A stretch of DNA of 64,000 bases from Hydractinia symbiolongicarpus (taxonomy: Eukaryota > Cnidaria > Hydrozoa > Anthoathecata > Hydractiniidae): contig NC_079885.1 in the NCBI RefSeq assembly GCF_029227915.1, positions 20,657,001 through 20,721,000 of the forward strand, read 5' to 3'. Both the position numbers and the translations under genes were made by a program. Positions 12,157-23,717 of the stretch are shown here, one piece after another. The stretch's first letter is position 1, and every line of letters starts with the position of its first letter. The notes beneath the pieces are model-generated. The model saw nothing but the letters and a program-made list of their open reading frames with translations. It was not told the origin of the DNA and did not search any database.

Positions 12157-13578
12157 CCATTACGTTATGTGTGGCTATTCTAAGAGCAAATGCAATCGAA
12201 TGCTTTAATCTCAAAGCCTTACCGAATGTGCAAAGTTAATCGTTCTTCACGTCAAAAATCAGGGGAAAAAAAGATTTCCTATGAGTACAAATGATTATCT
12301 CAAGTAAACAAAAACATCATGTGAAAATTAATGTTGGTTTATTCTAAGAAGTAATTCGTTTTTGATATCCGATACTAAATTTTCTTCCTTTCTTGCAATT
12401 AGTAGAGTTTCTTTTAAACTGGTTGCTTAAATCAGCTTTTGTATCACGTTTGTTTGAAGTAAAGTCGTAAAAGTAAAACTGACTTTGAGTTAGCGAAAAC
12501 ATTACCCTAAAAGTATTATCCTGCGATAGCTCGCTATGTAGCGGTCGAGGAACTCAACAACAAAATTCAGCAAAATAAAAAAACCCATCTTTATAAAGAA
12601 TTAAGTTTCTCAAAAGAAATTAGAAATTGAAGACGGATTTCTCAAAGACTTATCTGTCCATATTACAGTATATATTACATCTCCTTTTCATTCTATATTC
12701 GACAGCTACAAGTCACCACAGCTTACTGTCGTCAAAAAACATTTACTTTATTGTGGATCACCGTCTTTTGAGAATTTTACGGTTATTATATCTGCACCTA
12801 ATAATTTCGTATTAAAACTTAAGGAGAGTTTGATGATTCACAAAGATGAACTTCACTCACTAGATATATAGCGTCAGCGCCATTACTTCTATTTACAAAT
12901 ACGAATGATAACTTCTCTGGGACTACTGGGTATGTTGAGAATTAATTATTATTATTGTTATTTGATTAGTTTTTACGTGTTTTTTTTTAACCTTGTATGG
13001 TATAAAACTCAGAATTTTCATTTTTATTACCTTGTAACATTTCTTCTATATTAATGATGAATATCGCTTGTATGACTGTTATATTGAAAATGACAGAAGT
13101 TCTGCGGAAAGTTTTAGTAAAGAAAAATATGTCGATAAATTTTATCTCTTCTTTACACTAATTTAATCGCTACTTTTATCGTGATTTAGAAGTTTTTCAG
13201 AGAGAGGTAGGGAGGGTATTTTATAAAAATAATCACGTTTGAGAAAAGACGGTGGGATAAACCCTTACCTTCTGTGACAAAAAAAGAGAATTCACAATTT
13301 CCACAACTATTTGCACGTAGATTCTAGGTATAAGAAAACACTTATCTTGTGTGTACACTCTATTAGCATCACACAGTGTATAGATTTCTTTAGATTTCCT
13401 TCAATTCCTTTCAGCATAACACACAACGAACAGATCTTCGTGACAGTTAGTACTCGACATCAAATCAGAGAGAGGTATCGTTGTGGTAGGCAACTTATTA
13501 TTAACATGTAAATAAATAAAGTGCTTGTTTGACCTTCACTTTATGTCACAGGTAAGGCGAAGATTTTTTTAATACCAG

Positions 13579-13652
13579 TGGAAAGCATCGCTGAAACTTT
13601 CGGATAAATTTGATCCAGAATTACGTCCAGTTGATGAATTCGGCCTTCTGAG
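13579..13652 (+). other. Isolated exon-like stretch
   Basis: A 74-nt open segment is bounded by TACCAG before it and GTAAAC after it. It encodes the codon-like peptide WKASLKLSDKFDPELRPVDE followed by FGLL. No partner exon or family was recognised. It could be a remnant of a gene or mobile element, or chance. Confidence 0.25.
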
Positions 13653-14450
13653 GTAAACTATCACAAAACCTTACAAGCTTCGTTTTTTAAATTACAAATT
13701 CTGCAGATTTTTGATAAAGTGACTCCGCTTTAAGTGGAAACGTTTTTCCCTGAATTCACAAGGGTTGGATTTAACACGAACAAGAAAACATTGAAGTATC
13801 TAAAGACCTGTGACTGACATTCAGCTCTTCATCGATGGCAACTATGACAGTCGTGGCCATATTGCAACTTATTGCACTGTGTCAGCCATGGATGTTCTGC
13901 CACAGATTAAATGTTCGATTATAACATTGTAAAATGGAAATAATTCTCAAGCTAATATATCCGAATAATTTCAAATAATATCATTAAATTAAACCAAGTT
14001 CTAATTATCTAATTATCGTGTACATATTCTTCAGATAAGGAAAAGGAAGGTTTTACACAAACTATCAACCACTATATGGATGTAAAAGTGATTTCGACTG
14101 ATCGCCATTTACAGATTAAGACGTTGATAGCTACTTAACCAAGATATGCCCATATCAAGCACCAATTTGATCGGTGGCATATATCCACAGACATCATAAT
14201 AAATTAATTAATGCTTCAAAAAGTATTGTTTGGTAAAATAGCAAACATTTGATAAAACACTTAATTATGCGTAAAGATAAATACAAGTATTAACCACATG
14301 TATTGAAGTATAGCCTCTTGCACCAATAATCCTACAGAATTAGTTGATAGTTTCTTTCAGTGATTAAACCCTTTACGAACAAACATACGTTTGCAGAAGA
14401 TATTATTTCAGTTTGTATGTTCAGTATTCATTTTATTTTTGAAAGACAAA

Positions 14451-14561
14451 ATGGCCCATATCATAATGGATCACAAATACTATGTGTGGCTGTGTTTATT
14501 CGCGTATCCATTTGGTATTGTTTGGGCCAAACATCGTAAAAAAGCTTCTGAGGCCAAGTAA
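14451..14561 (+). CDS. Candidate 36-aa single-pass membrane micropeptide
   Basis: An ATG-to-TAA ORF of 36 codons, too short for routine calling. It opens in a good initiation context (AACAAAATGG-like, A at -3 and G at +4). The peptide has a polar start, a hydrophobic aromatic-rich segment YYVWLCLFAYPFGIVWA long enough to span a membrane, and a basic tail (KHRKKASEAK). Codons use more G and C than the flanks. I do not recognise the family. It could be a real small membrane protein, the last exon of a larger gene, or chance. Confidence 0.35.
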   Translation: MAHIIMDHKYYVWLCLFAYPFGIVWAKHRKKASEAK

Positions 14562-14985
14562 CGTCCTAAAAGTTCGAACCCAGTCTTTGAAAGTCACGAA
14601 TCCGTTCACGACGAAAAGATAAAGTAAGAGAAGTCACAGATATATCTATTTTACTTTAAAGCTTTAGACTCGGAGAATAGATCGCTTGCTGAAGCGACAT
14701 TGGGAAAAACACAATTCTAACGAAAACCCGATATATAAATATATCCCTCTGCAGTGCATTCTTACGTCAGTTAATTTAGCTAACCCTTTTTGTCACTAAA
14801 AATTAGTGGAAAAAGACTTTCGTGAGCCGAGAATTATCCGTATTTTTGAAAGAAAAGACTTCTGCGTTTTATCAACTAAAAATGTTTTAAATAAAACAGT
14901 TTGCGAGAAGAGTTAAAAATTGCAACAGTTGCGAAACCTTTTTTCCTCAATCGACCATATCAAGAATTGTCACTGTCGCGAAGTC

Positions 14986-15077
14986 TAGATCGGCGAGGAA
15001 ACTGTGGATAGATCGGCAAGAAAACCGTGAATAGATCGGCGAAAAAACCGTGAATAGATAAACGATAAAACCGTCGA
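14986..15077. repeat. Four tandem 23-bp units
   Basis: Units start at 14986, 15009, 15032 and 15055 and follow the pattern TAGATCGGCGARRAAACCGT plus three bases. The fourth unit is the most diverged. Confidence 0.85.
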
Positions 15078-15483
15078 TAAACGTGGCTTACCCACTGCAA
15101 AAGACTTCTCTTTTCCTTTTGTTCATTCAATTTCTATTTATTGGAACTGTTTTAAATTTTAACTCCTATTTTCTTCTATGATATTCTGACGGGACGACTC
15201 CGTGTTGTGAGAACGTCATAGCCGTTAAAGGGTCTCCGGATGACGTATCATCGCAAGCTTAATAAATTATTATCTGTTGTGAAAACATAACATCCAAAGA
15301 AATCAATTTATTTGACAGTTACAGATTTATGATCAGTGCAGCATGAATTTATAGCACTTTTGAACTTTTTGTCAGGTTTTAGAGCAAAAATCGTATACAG
15401 TACAAGCAATCTAACACTGGTTACAACTACCTTAATCTGTTATTACTTGTATAATCAGCCTTAAACTTACGAATAAGGGGAAT

Positions 15484-15575
15484 AAAATCCTGAGTAACGT
15501 TTGGGATGTAGCAAATATCTTCCTATAAATTTGGAGAGTGGCAGGCTGCCCTTCGGTTTGATACGCCTGTGCGCG
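15484..15575 (+). repeat. Dispersed repeat, copy 1
   Basis: The stretch from TCCTGAGTAACGT to GGTTTGATACGCCT is shared, inverted, with 24405-24520. The best conserved part is GGCAGGCTGCCCTT followed by GGTTTGATACGCC. Confidence 0.65.
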
Positions 15576-16409
15576 CTATTTTCTGATTGACGTACATTCC
15601 GCGTGAATTGCGTGAATTTCAACTTTGATCACGAGGCACGTAGAGCTCTTTGATATCAAGGGTGAAATGCGCACTCTTTGTTGTTTCTTCTTTACACTTT
15701 CGCAGACTTTTCCGTGAGGATATTAGCAAAACAAGTTAGTACTCATCTTCAGTACCTGTTTCACAAATTAAAAAAAAACAGGTATAACAGCCGCTTGTTA
15801 TATATAAAAACGTTTTGAGTATATAGAATCCTGAGCCGCAGCTAAGTAAACGAAATTAACATCGGGAAGTTGACATAAGTTGCCCTCTATGAAGCTTCTT
15901 CTCTAGCTAATAATTTGCAACTTTAACGTCGAAATTTTATCCTCCCGAAGGTAACGAGAAACACTTTTCTTGAGGAAAGCAACATTTCAAACAAAATCGA
16001 ATAATTTAAGGGCTATGCTTAAATGGGTAATTAAGAACTACTATTAATATAAACCAACATACAAATTAATAACAAAAATGTTTTGGATTCTTTAATACCC
16101 CGACAGACGAAAGATTACATTACCACTAAACAATACACTTCTGCGAACAGGGACGAGTGTGATAGCGTTTGGCACAAGTTGCAAAAATAGATTATGGCAG
16201 ATTATGTTACAGCCCACTTACTTAACAAAACATTATATTTATGCACTCAAAGATAATACTTAGACAGTAAATAAATATAGATACTGACAAAATGCAAAAA
16301 AAACTTAAGACATACTACTGTATAATTATATTCCGAGTTAAAATCATGGATAATAAAAAAAAACATTCTCTTCATCGCCTAAAACATATTCTACTGGATT
16401 ACCTTCAAT

Positions 16410-17074
16410 CTAAACACACGGTCCATCGTGAAATGAAATATCATATATCGCTTTATTGGGAGCTGGATCCACTCGCTTTGCGTAAAAACGAATCTAAGAA
16501 CAGAAACATTTTTAAAGTGTAAAGAAACGATATTTAGATAATATCAAAACTGAATAAAGATAAAACGTAGAACCTGATAAGTACTCGTTGGAGATTCCTT
16601 TAGAGTGACGTTTTGCTGTTGCCAGCTGTTATCAGATAACATTTGTGTACGTTTTGAAAGCTCTTTTGGAGTACCATTCACAATTTGAATTATTCGAAAT
16701 TCACCTGCATCAACAACCGGAGGGGTCTGCTGAAACATATGGAGCCAAAATCGCATACATCGTGTACCGGTAAATGCCGGGAAGAGCTTTTCCATATAGC
16801 TTTCTTCAGGAAAAACTGCAGGTAGTGACGCCCGAAACATATAATAGTATGCGCTAGGAAGTCCTGTACATAAAAAAATAATAGTCTTATAAAACTCGTC
16901 AGTGGTTGGAATAATTAAAAAAATGACATAAAATTATACCGTATGTATGGTCATTAACCGAGCCATCTTCACCCTTGAAGATAGACCATCTGCTTGCAAA
17001 AGTTGCACTAAAACCGCAGTAATCAGGGGAAAATAAAGAACTGGAACGAACATCGAAAGAACAATTGTCTGGAC
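16410..17074 (-). CDS. Secreted MAM-domain protein (three domain exons)
   Basis: Three minus-strand exons, 17074-16940, 16863-16574 and 16493-16410 (stop TAG), have canonical splice sites and compatible phases (in at phase 1, then 1, then 0). Together they encode one complete MAM domain of about 170 residues. It starts with GPDNCSFD and passes the family core WSIFKGEDGSVNDHTYG and CMRFWLHMF. It ends in IYDISFHDGPCV, matching the usual final G-D-I-x-L-D-D...C segment. MAM domains mediate adhesion in extracellular proteins and receptors. The stop directly after the last cysteine means no transmembrane segment follows, so the product should be soluble. The upstream part is incomplete; the best candidate first exon is 21049-21120, across a 3.46-kb transposon. 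Confidence 0.75.
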
Positions 17075-17474
17075 CTAAACAATGTAAACAAGGAATCAGG
17101 TAATACACAAGGAATTTGCGACTTAGAATTTGACACGTACTAAAAACCTTTCACAAAATCACTGCATTTGATTTTTAAACGACTGAATATACAGCTTTTT
17201 TATATTATCAAAAGGGCTCAAGACCGTACCAAAGGTCAGAACCTTTTTGTAAAAGCTGGAAATGAATAACTTCCAGCATAGAAATTTCGAAAGGATATAG
17301 CTAGCTGTTAAATTCAAAACACAGAAACAGGAAAAAAAGATTTAATATTAGCTATTGCTTTCATCCAAGGGTAATTAAAGGATTTGCAGAGTTTTCTTCT
17401 AAAAGAAATTCAGCCATCAAATTTTTTAAAATAAAATAGATAAAATTATAAACCTAATCTATATATTTAGATTG

Positions 17475-17553
17475 CAATCTCGTTCCCAGGGCTTCTTTTT
17501 CTCTTTCTGATATGTGGCTGGCGCGAAAGAAGTAGCTCTGGGACTGGCCGGTC
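17475..17553 (+). repeat. Left terminal inverted repeat of RecQ/DUF6589 element
   Basis: Pairs with 20854-20933. It includes the subterminal GCGCGAAAGAAGTAGCTCTG identical in both ends. Just inside lies a small palindrome AATACCCACCTATAGTGGGT. Confidence 0.95.
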
Positions 17554-17692
17554 AAAATACCCACCTATAGTGGGTATTTTTGAAAGAGCCGTTTGTCTTG
17601 CTTGTCCAGATTTTACGGAAGGAATATAGGAAGGTAACTGAGCATAAAAACAAGCATATGGCGAGTAAAAATTTAGTTAGCTGGCTAACAAG

Positions 17693-19442
17693 ATGGAAAA
17701 TATAATACAACTTTTTTCCAAACTTCGACTTGCTCTAGAGAAAGGTTTTGACCCAAATTTTGTGTTAAAGCCCAAACAAATCATTTGCTTTGAACAACTA
17801 ATTAATGGAAACGATACTCTTGCGGTTTTGCCTACTGGATATGGGAAATCCATTTTGTACCAGTTACTTCCTTTTGTAATGCCTTTACAGAAGAAAAGAA
17901 ACATAGTGATTGTTGTTAGCCCTCTCAACGCTATCATTGAGGATCAACAAAAAATTTTGAGCCAAAGAGGTGTAGAAGTTGCTACACTTACTTATGAAAG
18001 GGAAGAATGTACAGAAGATCTTTTTGCACATTTGAATACGGAAGATCCTGTCGAACCAAATTTCAAAGTTTCACATGAAATAAAAAATGGAGATATTGAT
18101 TTTTTATTTGGACATCCAGAAGCATTTTTGTCACACAGGAAGAAATTTACTAAAATCAAAAATTTATCAGGATAATGTTGTTGCATGTGTAGTAGACGAG
18201 GCACATTGTGTGGAATTGTGGTAAGTAAATTTTATATATAGCTAGCTACAAAATGTACAAAAACTATCAGCTAAAAATATAAATGTATATATATACTCTT
18301 TTTGTTACTATGTATATACTATAATTTACATATTTAGGTATATATATATATATATTATGTTTTTATATCGTTTCAGGGGACTGGAATTTAGAAAAAGCTT
18401 TCAAGATTTGGTTGTCTTAAACACCATCTTTCAAGATCGCCCTATGCTTGCATTAACCGCAACTGCGGGAGATAAAATGATTTCCAAAATTATAAAAGAC
18501 TTATCTCTACAGAACTGCAAAATTGTAAAAGCCTCACCAAATCGTAGAAATGTGTTTCTAAGTGTAAAAAAACGACTTCCAAACAACTATGGTGTAAAAA
18601 GTTATGAACAAATTCTATTACCAATAGCAACAGAATTAAACGAAACAAGACAAGATTACCCTATCACAATTATATATATGGGTTTAAAATATTGTGGATA
18701 TGCATATAAACTTTTTGACATGGTTATTGAAAATCCCTTCTGTGAAAACGAGATAACTCCAAGAGCTAAATTGTATGCTCAATTTCATGCATCAACCACT
18801 TCGTGTATGAAAGAAGATATTTTGGAAGAATTGAAATCCTTAAACTCTCGAATAAGGGTAGTATTTGCAACCACTGCTTTTGGTATGGGTGTTAATGTAC
18901 CTCAGGTTACTAACATTATTCATATTTCTCCCCCATCAAAACTGGAAAGTTACATACAAGAAATTGGACGTGCAGGGAGAAATGGTGCACAATCAAATGC
19001 CATATTGTACTACAACAACTCTGACATCAGTAAAAATAATTTAAAAATGGATGAATCAATTAAAAAATATTGTCAAGAGACTGATTGTCTCAGAAAATCA
19101 TTGCTCAAATACTTCAGTTTTAAATGCGAAACACAAGACAATTGTTGTGAAAACTGTAATCCTACGACAACTGAAGATTTTTCTCCTGTTCATCATATAC
19201 AAATGTCAGATATTGATAGAGAATCAATACGTTTAGAGCTAGAAATGATTAATGTTGAAAAGGAAGAAGACTCTCATTTATTAACATTTGAGTTTAATTT
19301 GACACATGATGTTATTGGAAAAATTTCCAACAATTTTCATTTAATAACTTGTGAACGTGATTTATTGCATAAATTTGATGTTTGGGATGAAAGGTATTCG
19401 ACAAAAATTTTTGATGTCATCAGAAAATATTTGAATCTATAA
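17693..19442 (+). pseudogene. RecQ-like SF2 DNA helicase, transposon-borne, frameshifted
   Basis: Exon 1 17693-18220, intron 18221-18376 (GTAAGT...TTTCAG), exon 2 18377-19442. Motifs in order: VLPTGYGKSILYQ (Walker A), VVSPLNAIIEDQ (Ia), VVDEAHCVELWG (DEAH box, split by the intron), ALTATAG (III), RIRVVFATTAFGMGVNVPQV (V) and YIQEIGRAGRNG (VI). A cysteine cluster at the C-terminus (CLRKSLLKYFSFKC...CCENC) matches the RecQ zinc-binding domain. A one-base frame change near 18150-18170, just before the DEAH box, gives a premature stop at 18173. No HRDC domain is visible. Helicases of this type are carried by several eukaryotic transposon classes; here it presumably acts in transposition. Confidence 0.85.
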
Positions 19443-19764
19443 GTATATAAATAATATATATAGTTTTTATTTCTTCTTTTATTTTGTTGAAAACAATTTT
19501 TATTGGTAAGGTTGGACCATTAGAATTTTTGTGAAGCAGATTGTGTATATATATACTCTAGATAGCTAGTTTGATTATGCAACAAATTTATAATCAAATA
19601 AGATTTTTGATGGGGTCAAACAACATTTATCTGTAAAGATATTTTAGACATCCTATATCAGCAATATTTTTTAAAGTCCAGCTTGCAATAAAAAGTTTAT
19701 GTTTTTATGCGTATTCACATTCTAATAATGTATATATATATAACACATTGTGTGTAAGAATATT

Positions 19765-20352
19765 TTACTGATAAATACCTATTTCATTTTTATGATTATC
19801 AAGCCATTTATGAAAGTCACTCACATTTAAATAGCGTAGTGGATTACTCTTTATATTGCAAAAGCTTGCATGAAATCTATCAGGTATCGAATCGAAGGGT
19901 TTTACTCTCAGCAATTCTTCAATTATTTCGATCTCATCATTTTTACTATCAGCAGTTGCATGTTGAACAGATTTTGCATGTTTCTCCAGTTCTTTATCGT
20001 AATTTTCAGTTATTTCTTTAATCCCACTTGTTGCTTTGCATATTTTACTAATAGAACTAAAGGTTTTGTTTGGTCCCATATGATGTACAATATTTTTACT
20101 GATTTTATTTGTTATTTCCTGTGCTAAATCTTCTTCAATATTTTGACCAGGACCGCCTCTCCAATTTACAAAATAACTCCACTTTTGTTGTTCAGCAAGC
20201 CTTGGTGTTAATAAGCTTTCCACTTGAGCTATTGATACAAACATTTCGAGTGCATACTTGCTGTAAAGACCCAGTGATTTGAAGATTGATAGCAACAGCT
20301 TTTGATTAACAAGGTTACAATCACCATCCCCTTCTTTTGCAGTATCCTTCAT
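19765..20352 (-). pseudogene. DUF6589-like C-terminal fragment, transposon-borne
   Basis: A minus-strand open segment preceded by an acceptor-like GGTGTTGCAG encodes about 195 residues. Characteristic stretches are SKYALEMFVSIAQVESLLTP, WSYFVNWRGGPGQNIEEDLA and MGPNKTFSSISKI. They match what I remember of DUF6589, a domain of uncharacterised, probably transposon-encoded proteins in animals and fungi. Full proteins are several hundred residues longer, and no further coding upstream (20365-20850) was recognisable. This is a truncated exon. It converges with the helicase gene inside the same TIR element and is the best candidate for the remnant transposase. Confidence 0.6.
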
Positions 20353-20853
20353 CTGCAACACCAAAACTGTTGATGCATGGTTACATGATGAGAATATATA
20401 GCTAGTCTAGCTCTAGTTTTTTCACTACCTGAGTTTTTCTTACTAGCTATAACCTTTCCTTTTAAGAACACATAAGATCATGATTAACTTTTTGTCAGAT
20501 TTAAAGCCAGCTGTAGGGTATAAACAGGTGTAAAAAAGCATAGAAAAAAAGTGTGAAAAAAATTTAGCTAAACAAAAGGTGAGAAAAACCTATTTATAAG
20601 TACCTTGCATTATATCTTTTTACAGGTATCTTTTCAACATGGTCGTAAGCATTACCAAAATAATATTTTTTTAAATTTTATTCTTTATGTAATAAAAATC
20701 TTCAAACTTCAACCATTAACAAACAGCAACATAACAAATCCCGCACATCATCTTCCGCCATTTTAAATTAACTCACGGCCGTTACACGTTCTCGCCTTGA
20801 AGCAACTCGTCTTAAAACTCGCGTAATTGAAGAGCCAATGAAATTCAAACTTT

Positions 20854-20933
20854 AACCAGCCAGTCCCAGAGCTACTTCTTTCGCGCCAGCACGCATATCA
20901 GAAAGGGAAAAAGAAGCTCTGGGGACGAGATTG
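20854..20933 (-). repeat. Right terminal inverted repeat of RecQ/DUF6589 element
   Basis: Reverse complement of the left terminus and followed directly by the second copy of the target duplication ATTTAGATTG. The terminal bases are identical (CAATCTCG). Confidence 0.95.
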
Positions 20934-21048
20934 ATTTAGATTGCTCAGTTTAAATTATTGTAATCTTGGGCGAGCGATTTTTGGTCGGGTACTATTTTCT
21001 TAATGATAGGCTTGTTTCCGAAAAAAAAGGTTAGTAATCTCACCTCAC

Positions 21049-21120
21049 CAGTGCATTCATATTTGTTACATTAAGAGTAATTGCACAAAGGAGTAAAAGA
21101 AATCTAAATGAATTATGCAT
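21049..21120 (-). CDS. Candidate signal-peptide exon (first exon of MAM gene)
   Basis: The minus-strand ATG at 21120 opens a 24-codon segment MHNSFRFLLLLCAITLNVTN plus MNAL, a clear signal peptide. Donor-like ACTG|GTGAGG (phase 0) or GTGAG|GTGAGA (phase 2) follows. The MAM exon at 17074 needs phase 1, so a small intermediate exon must exist if the two belong together, and I did not find it. The (GACA)n array abuts the start codon with one base between. Orientation and lack of another gene nearby favour the link. Confidence 0.45.
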
Positions 21121-21121
21121 A

Positions 21122-21266
<145 letters not shown>

Positions 21267-21469
21267 ACATCATATAAGTGCTATAAAGTGTTAATCTAGT
21301 TTTAAATTCCCACATCATTACATTACAAGTTCTTATCTATCTTCATTACAAGTTCTTATTTTTTGACGAACTTTTATGTTATGGAAACTTAACGCTATTC
21401 GGTTTTTTGAACATATAAGGGGGGGAGAACTTTTCTTACGCTGTCCAAACTGAATCAAACTTAGCACAC

Positions 21470-21631
21470 TTATTTTACGATAGAGGCAACAGGTATACAA
21501 ATTTTTAGTCTTTTGTCAGGTTCTAATTTTTTTTGTGGATGGGTTGCTGACGTCATCAAAAGTCAAATTATTCTTTTTTTTTCATTTTTCTCCTGCTTGA
21601 GTGGAATTTTTTCACGGGTTTTATTGACTAG
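21470..21631 (+). mobile_element. Helitron 3' terminal part
   Basis: Matches the 3' part of the intact Helitron at 59583-60308 (shared GTGGATGGGTTGCTGAC and CACGGG...GACTAG). It ends with a weak hairpin and CTAG at 21628-21631. Directly after it the 5' end of a second copy begins. Confidence 0.7.
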
Positions 21632-21765
21632 TTTCTATAATAATACGCCAGTTCTGTGTGTCTATGACAGGCAAAGTGCGTTTATTTTCCTTTGATCTAG
21701 CCGAAAAATGCATGTCTAATATGTTAAATTTTCTGACGTTACGGCGCGACGTCAATAATACTATT
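21632..21765 (+). mobile_element. Helitron 5' terminal part, abutting the previous copy head-to-tail
   Basis: Starts TTTCTATAATAATACG, aligned with TCTCTACAATAATACG, the 5' end of the copy at 59583-60308. Similarity runs through ACGCCAGTTCTGTG, CCTTTGATCTAGC and TCTAATATGTTAAATTTTC. It follows the previous copy's CTAG with no spacer. Confidence 0.7.
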
Positions 21766-22249
21766 TTTTTTTTTTTTTAAAGAAAGTCATTACATATATT
21801 TGCCACAAATAAATAAATAAACTTACAACAACACCAAAATAAAATAAAAAGCTATTAACGATTTAACATTTCACTTAAGAATCAACAACGCTTGATTATT
21901 CAGAATCAAATGTGTGACACAACATTTCCGAGTTCCCTACCTTTTACAGTTTATATAAATTCTTCTTCGCTTTAGTTTCAATTTTAGTTGATAAACAACT
22001 TGTTTCCATGAGTTACGCGCGCACATGGTAAACCGGGAGTAAAATTAATTTATTCTATCCGTAACTACCCTGTACGGCTTTTAAATTACACTACAAATGA
22101 ACCCCTGTGTGGCAATTTTTTTTAACTTAGCAGATTTTAGCATAACGCCACGCCTTGTGGACACAATGCATAAGCCATAAGAAAGTTACCCGTGATTTTA
22201 GTAGCATGAACTCACATAGTCACTCACATAAGCGCATTGTAATATAGGA

Positions 22250-22290
22250 CTAGCCGGAAGACCCGGCGTTGAAACGCGACGTGAGTACAT
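22250..22290 (-). mobile_element. Helitron-like 3' terminus
   Basis: On the minus strand a GCCGG-GTCTT-CCGGC hairpin ends in CTAG followed by host T. This is the layout of a Helitron 3' end, but of a different family from the copy at 59583-60308. The 5' end was not located. Confidence 0.4.
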
Positions 22291-23044
22291 ATGATACTTC
22301 CTAGTCATTTATTTGAGCGTTCAACTTAGTAATTTTCTCACATGCTTCCCAATACCATGTTCTTTACGCATCATTTAAGCTACACACATAACACTCTCTT
22401 GTTTATCTTCAGGCACTATCTTTCTCAATCGCTCTCCATTGTAGGAAAGGAGGTTTACAACCGATAGGGTTAGTTCATTGTTGACATAATAGCTAGCATG
22501 ATTCAAAGCGATTCTTTTGTACATTTAGGTGAATCAGTTCGAGCATCACTATAAACACCATAATCACGCCTGAAATCCACTGTGCATTGGTTCTCCGGCT
22601 TAATCAAATAACTGTCAGCATACTGTTGCTGTTATTCCCTTCCTTCAACAGATGACATGGGTGCACACGGAGAATCTGCTTTCATGTTTCACCAAAACGG
22701 TTCCGTCCGCGCAATATGCATAATGGCGCATGTCTTGGCTGGATCGTTGTATTATGCGAAAAAAGTAAAAAACAAATATGGTACATTTTGGAAACAAAAA
22801 AATTTTCGGAAAAAGAAAGTATAAAACTTGGACAACCTCTACTTTAAAAATCATATTTTTTTTCTTTTTATTTAGGGGAATGAGGGGATAGAGTACGAAA
22901 AAAGTAACATGTTAATAATTAAAAGGGGAACTTGTAATCAAATGTCCTTAAAGCTACTGTTTTGATTTTTCTAAACAAACACATTTAGGTAGCGAATTGT
23001 ATGAAAACTTAAAGTTACTTACCAACTTCTAGCTAATAAGTATA

Positions 23045-23717
23045 CAGTATACCCTCCAATTAGTGGACACCATCAGTGTATGACCAAAGTGGCCGCCTTT
23101 TGAAAAGTTTTACATTTTAAGTCGCAAATTAAAAAATAAAGCCTTTTTTTGTATCACAAAGGAAAAATAACAAATGATAATATTATAATAATAACATAAT
23201 AATAACAAACCAAACTTTCAATCTTTACAGATCTTTAAATTCTTTCAACAAAATTTAACCAATGATGGATAAATGATTAAAGAATTTATAACGTCTTTAA
23301 TTGTTTTTTTCATTGAGAAGCGATTGAACCATGGAGGTGGCTATGGTGTAGAGGTTCCTGTTATTTATCGCTTTCATGGCCATGACAAGCTGATAAAGTG
23401 GTTAATAAAGAAAATTGACGGTAAGCTGGACACAAAAGTTGTAAAAATTTTGAAATTAAAACTATTCATTTTTTTTTGTTTTTCTTTGCTCGCTTTTGTT
23501 TTTTTTGGACTGTCCGCTAATTGGAGAGAAAAACAAGTCATATTTCCTCTTTAGTGCAAAAAATATTTTTCGCCAATTAGAGTGTCCGCTAATTAAGTGT
23601 CCGCTTTTTTGAAAGTTTTTTTATGAGACTTTGACTAAAAAACGGCCGGTGTATGACCAAAGTGTCCGCTAATCAGGGGTGTCCTTTCAGATTGTCCGTT
23701 AATTGGAGAGAATACTG
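23045..23717. mobile_element. Tc1/mariner-type non-autonomous element (TA target)
   Basis: Termini CAGTATACCCTCCAATTAGT (left) and the inverted CAGTATTCTCTCCAATTAAC (right) are flanked by TA on both sides (23043-23044, 23718-23719). Subterminal copies of TGTCCGCTAATT occur at least four times near the right end. No transposase is visible. Terminal CAGT and TA duplication are typical of the Tc1/mariner superclass. Confidence 0.85.

Larger units (their letters stand above)
12160..16409. other. Long intergenic region
   Basis: No confident multi-exon gene. It contains an isolated exon-like stretch (13579-13652), a 36-codon sORF (14451-14561), a 23-bp tandem repeat (14986-15077) and one copy of a dispersed repeat (15484-15575). 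The rest is AT-rich and unassigned. Confidence 0.5.
17475..20933. mobile_element. TIR DNA transposon with RecQ-like helicase and DUF6589-like ORF
   Basis: A 3,459-bp element with terminal inverted repeats of about 79 bp (17475-17553 and 20854-20933, roughly five substitutions and one indel). Both ends start CAATCTCGTYCCCAGRGCTT. It is flanked by a perfect 10-bp direct repeat ATTTAGATTG (17465-17474 and 20934-20943), read as the target-site duplication. Inside are a plus-strand RecQ-like helicase gene and a converging minus-strand DUF6589-like ORF. The helicase has a frameshift and the DUF6589 ORF is much shorter than the proteins I recall, so this copy is probably an internally deleted, non-autonomous member. 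It sits in the presumed first intron of the MAM gene. Confidence 0.9.

Noticed and set aside
16292-16522. 76-codon plus ORF
   Set aside because: Antisense to the last MAM exon and intron; composition is AT-driven with no signature.
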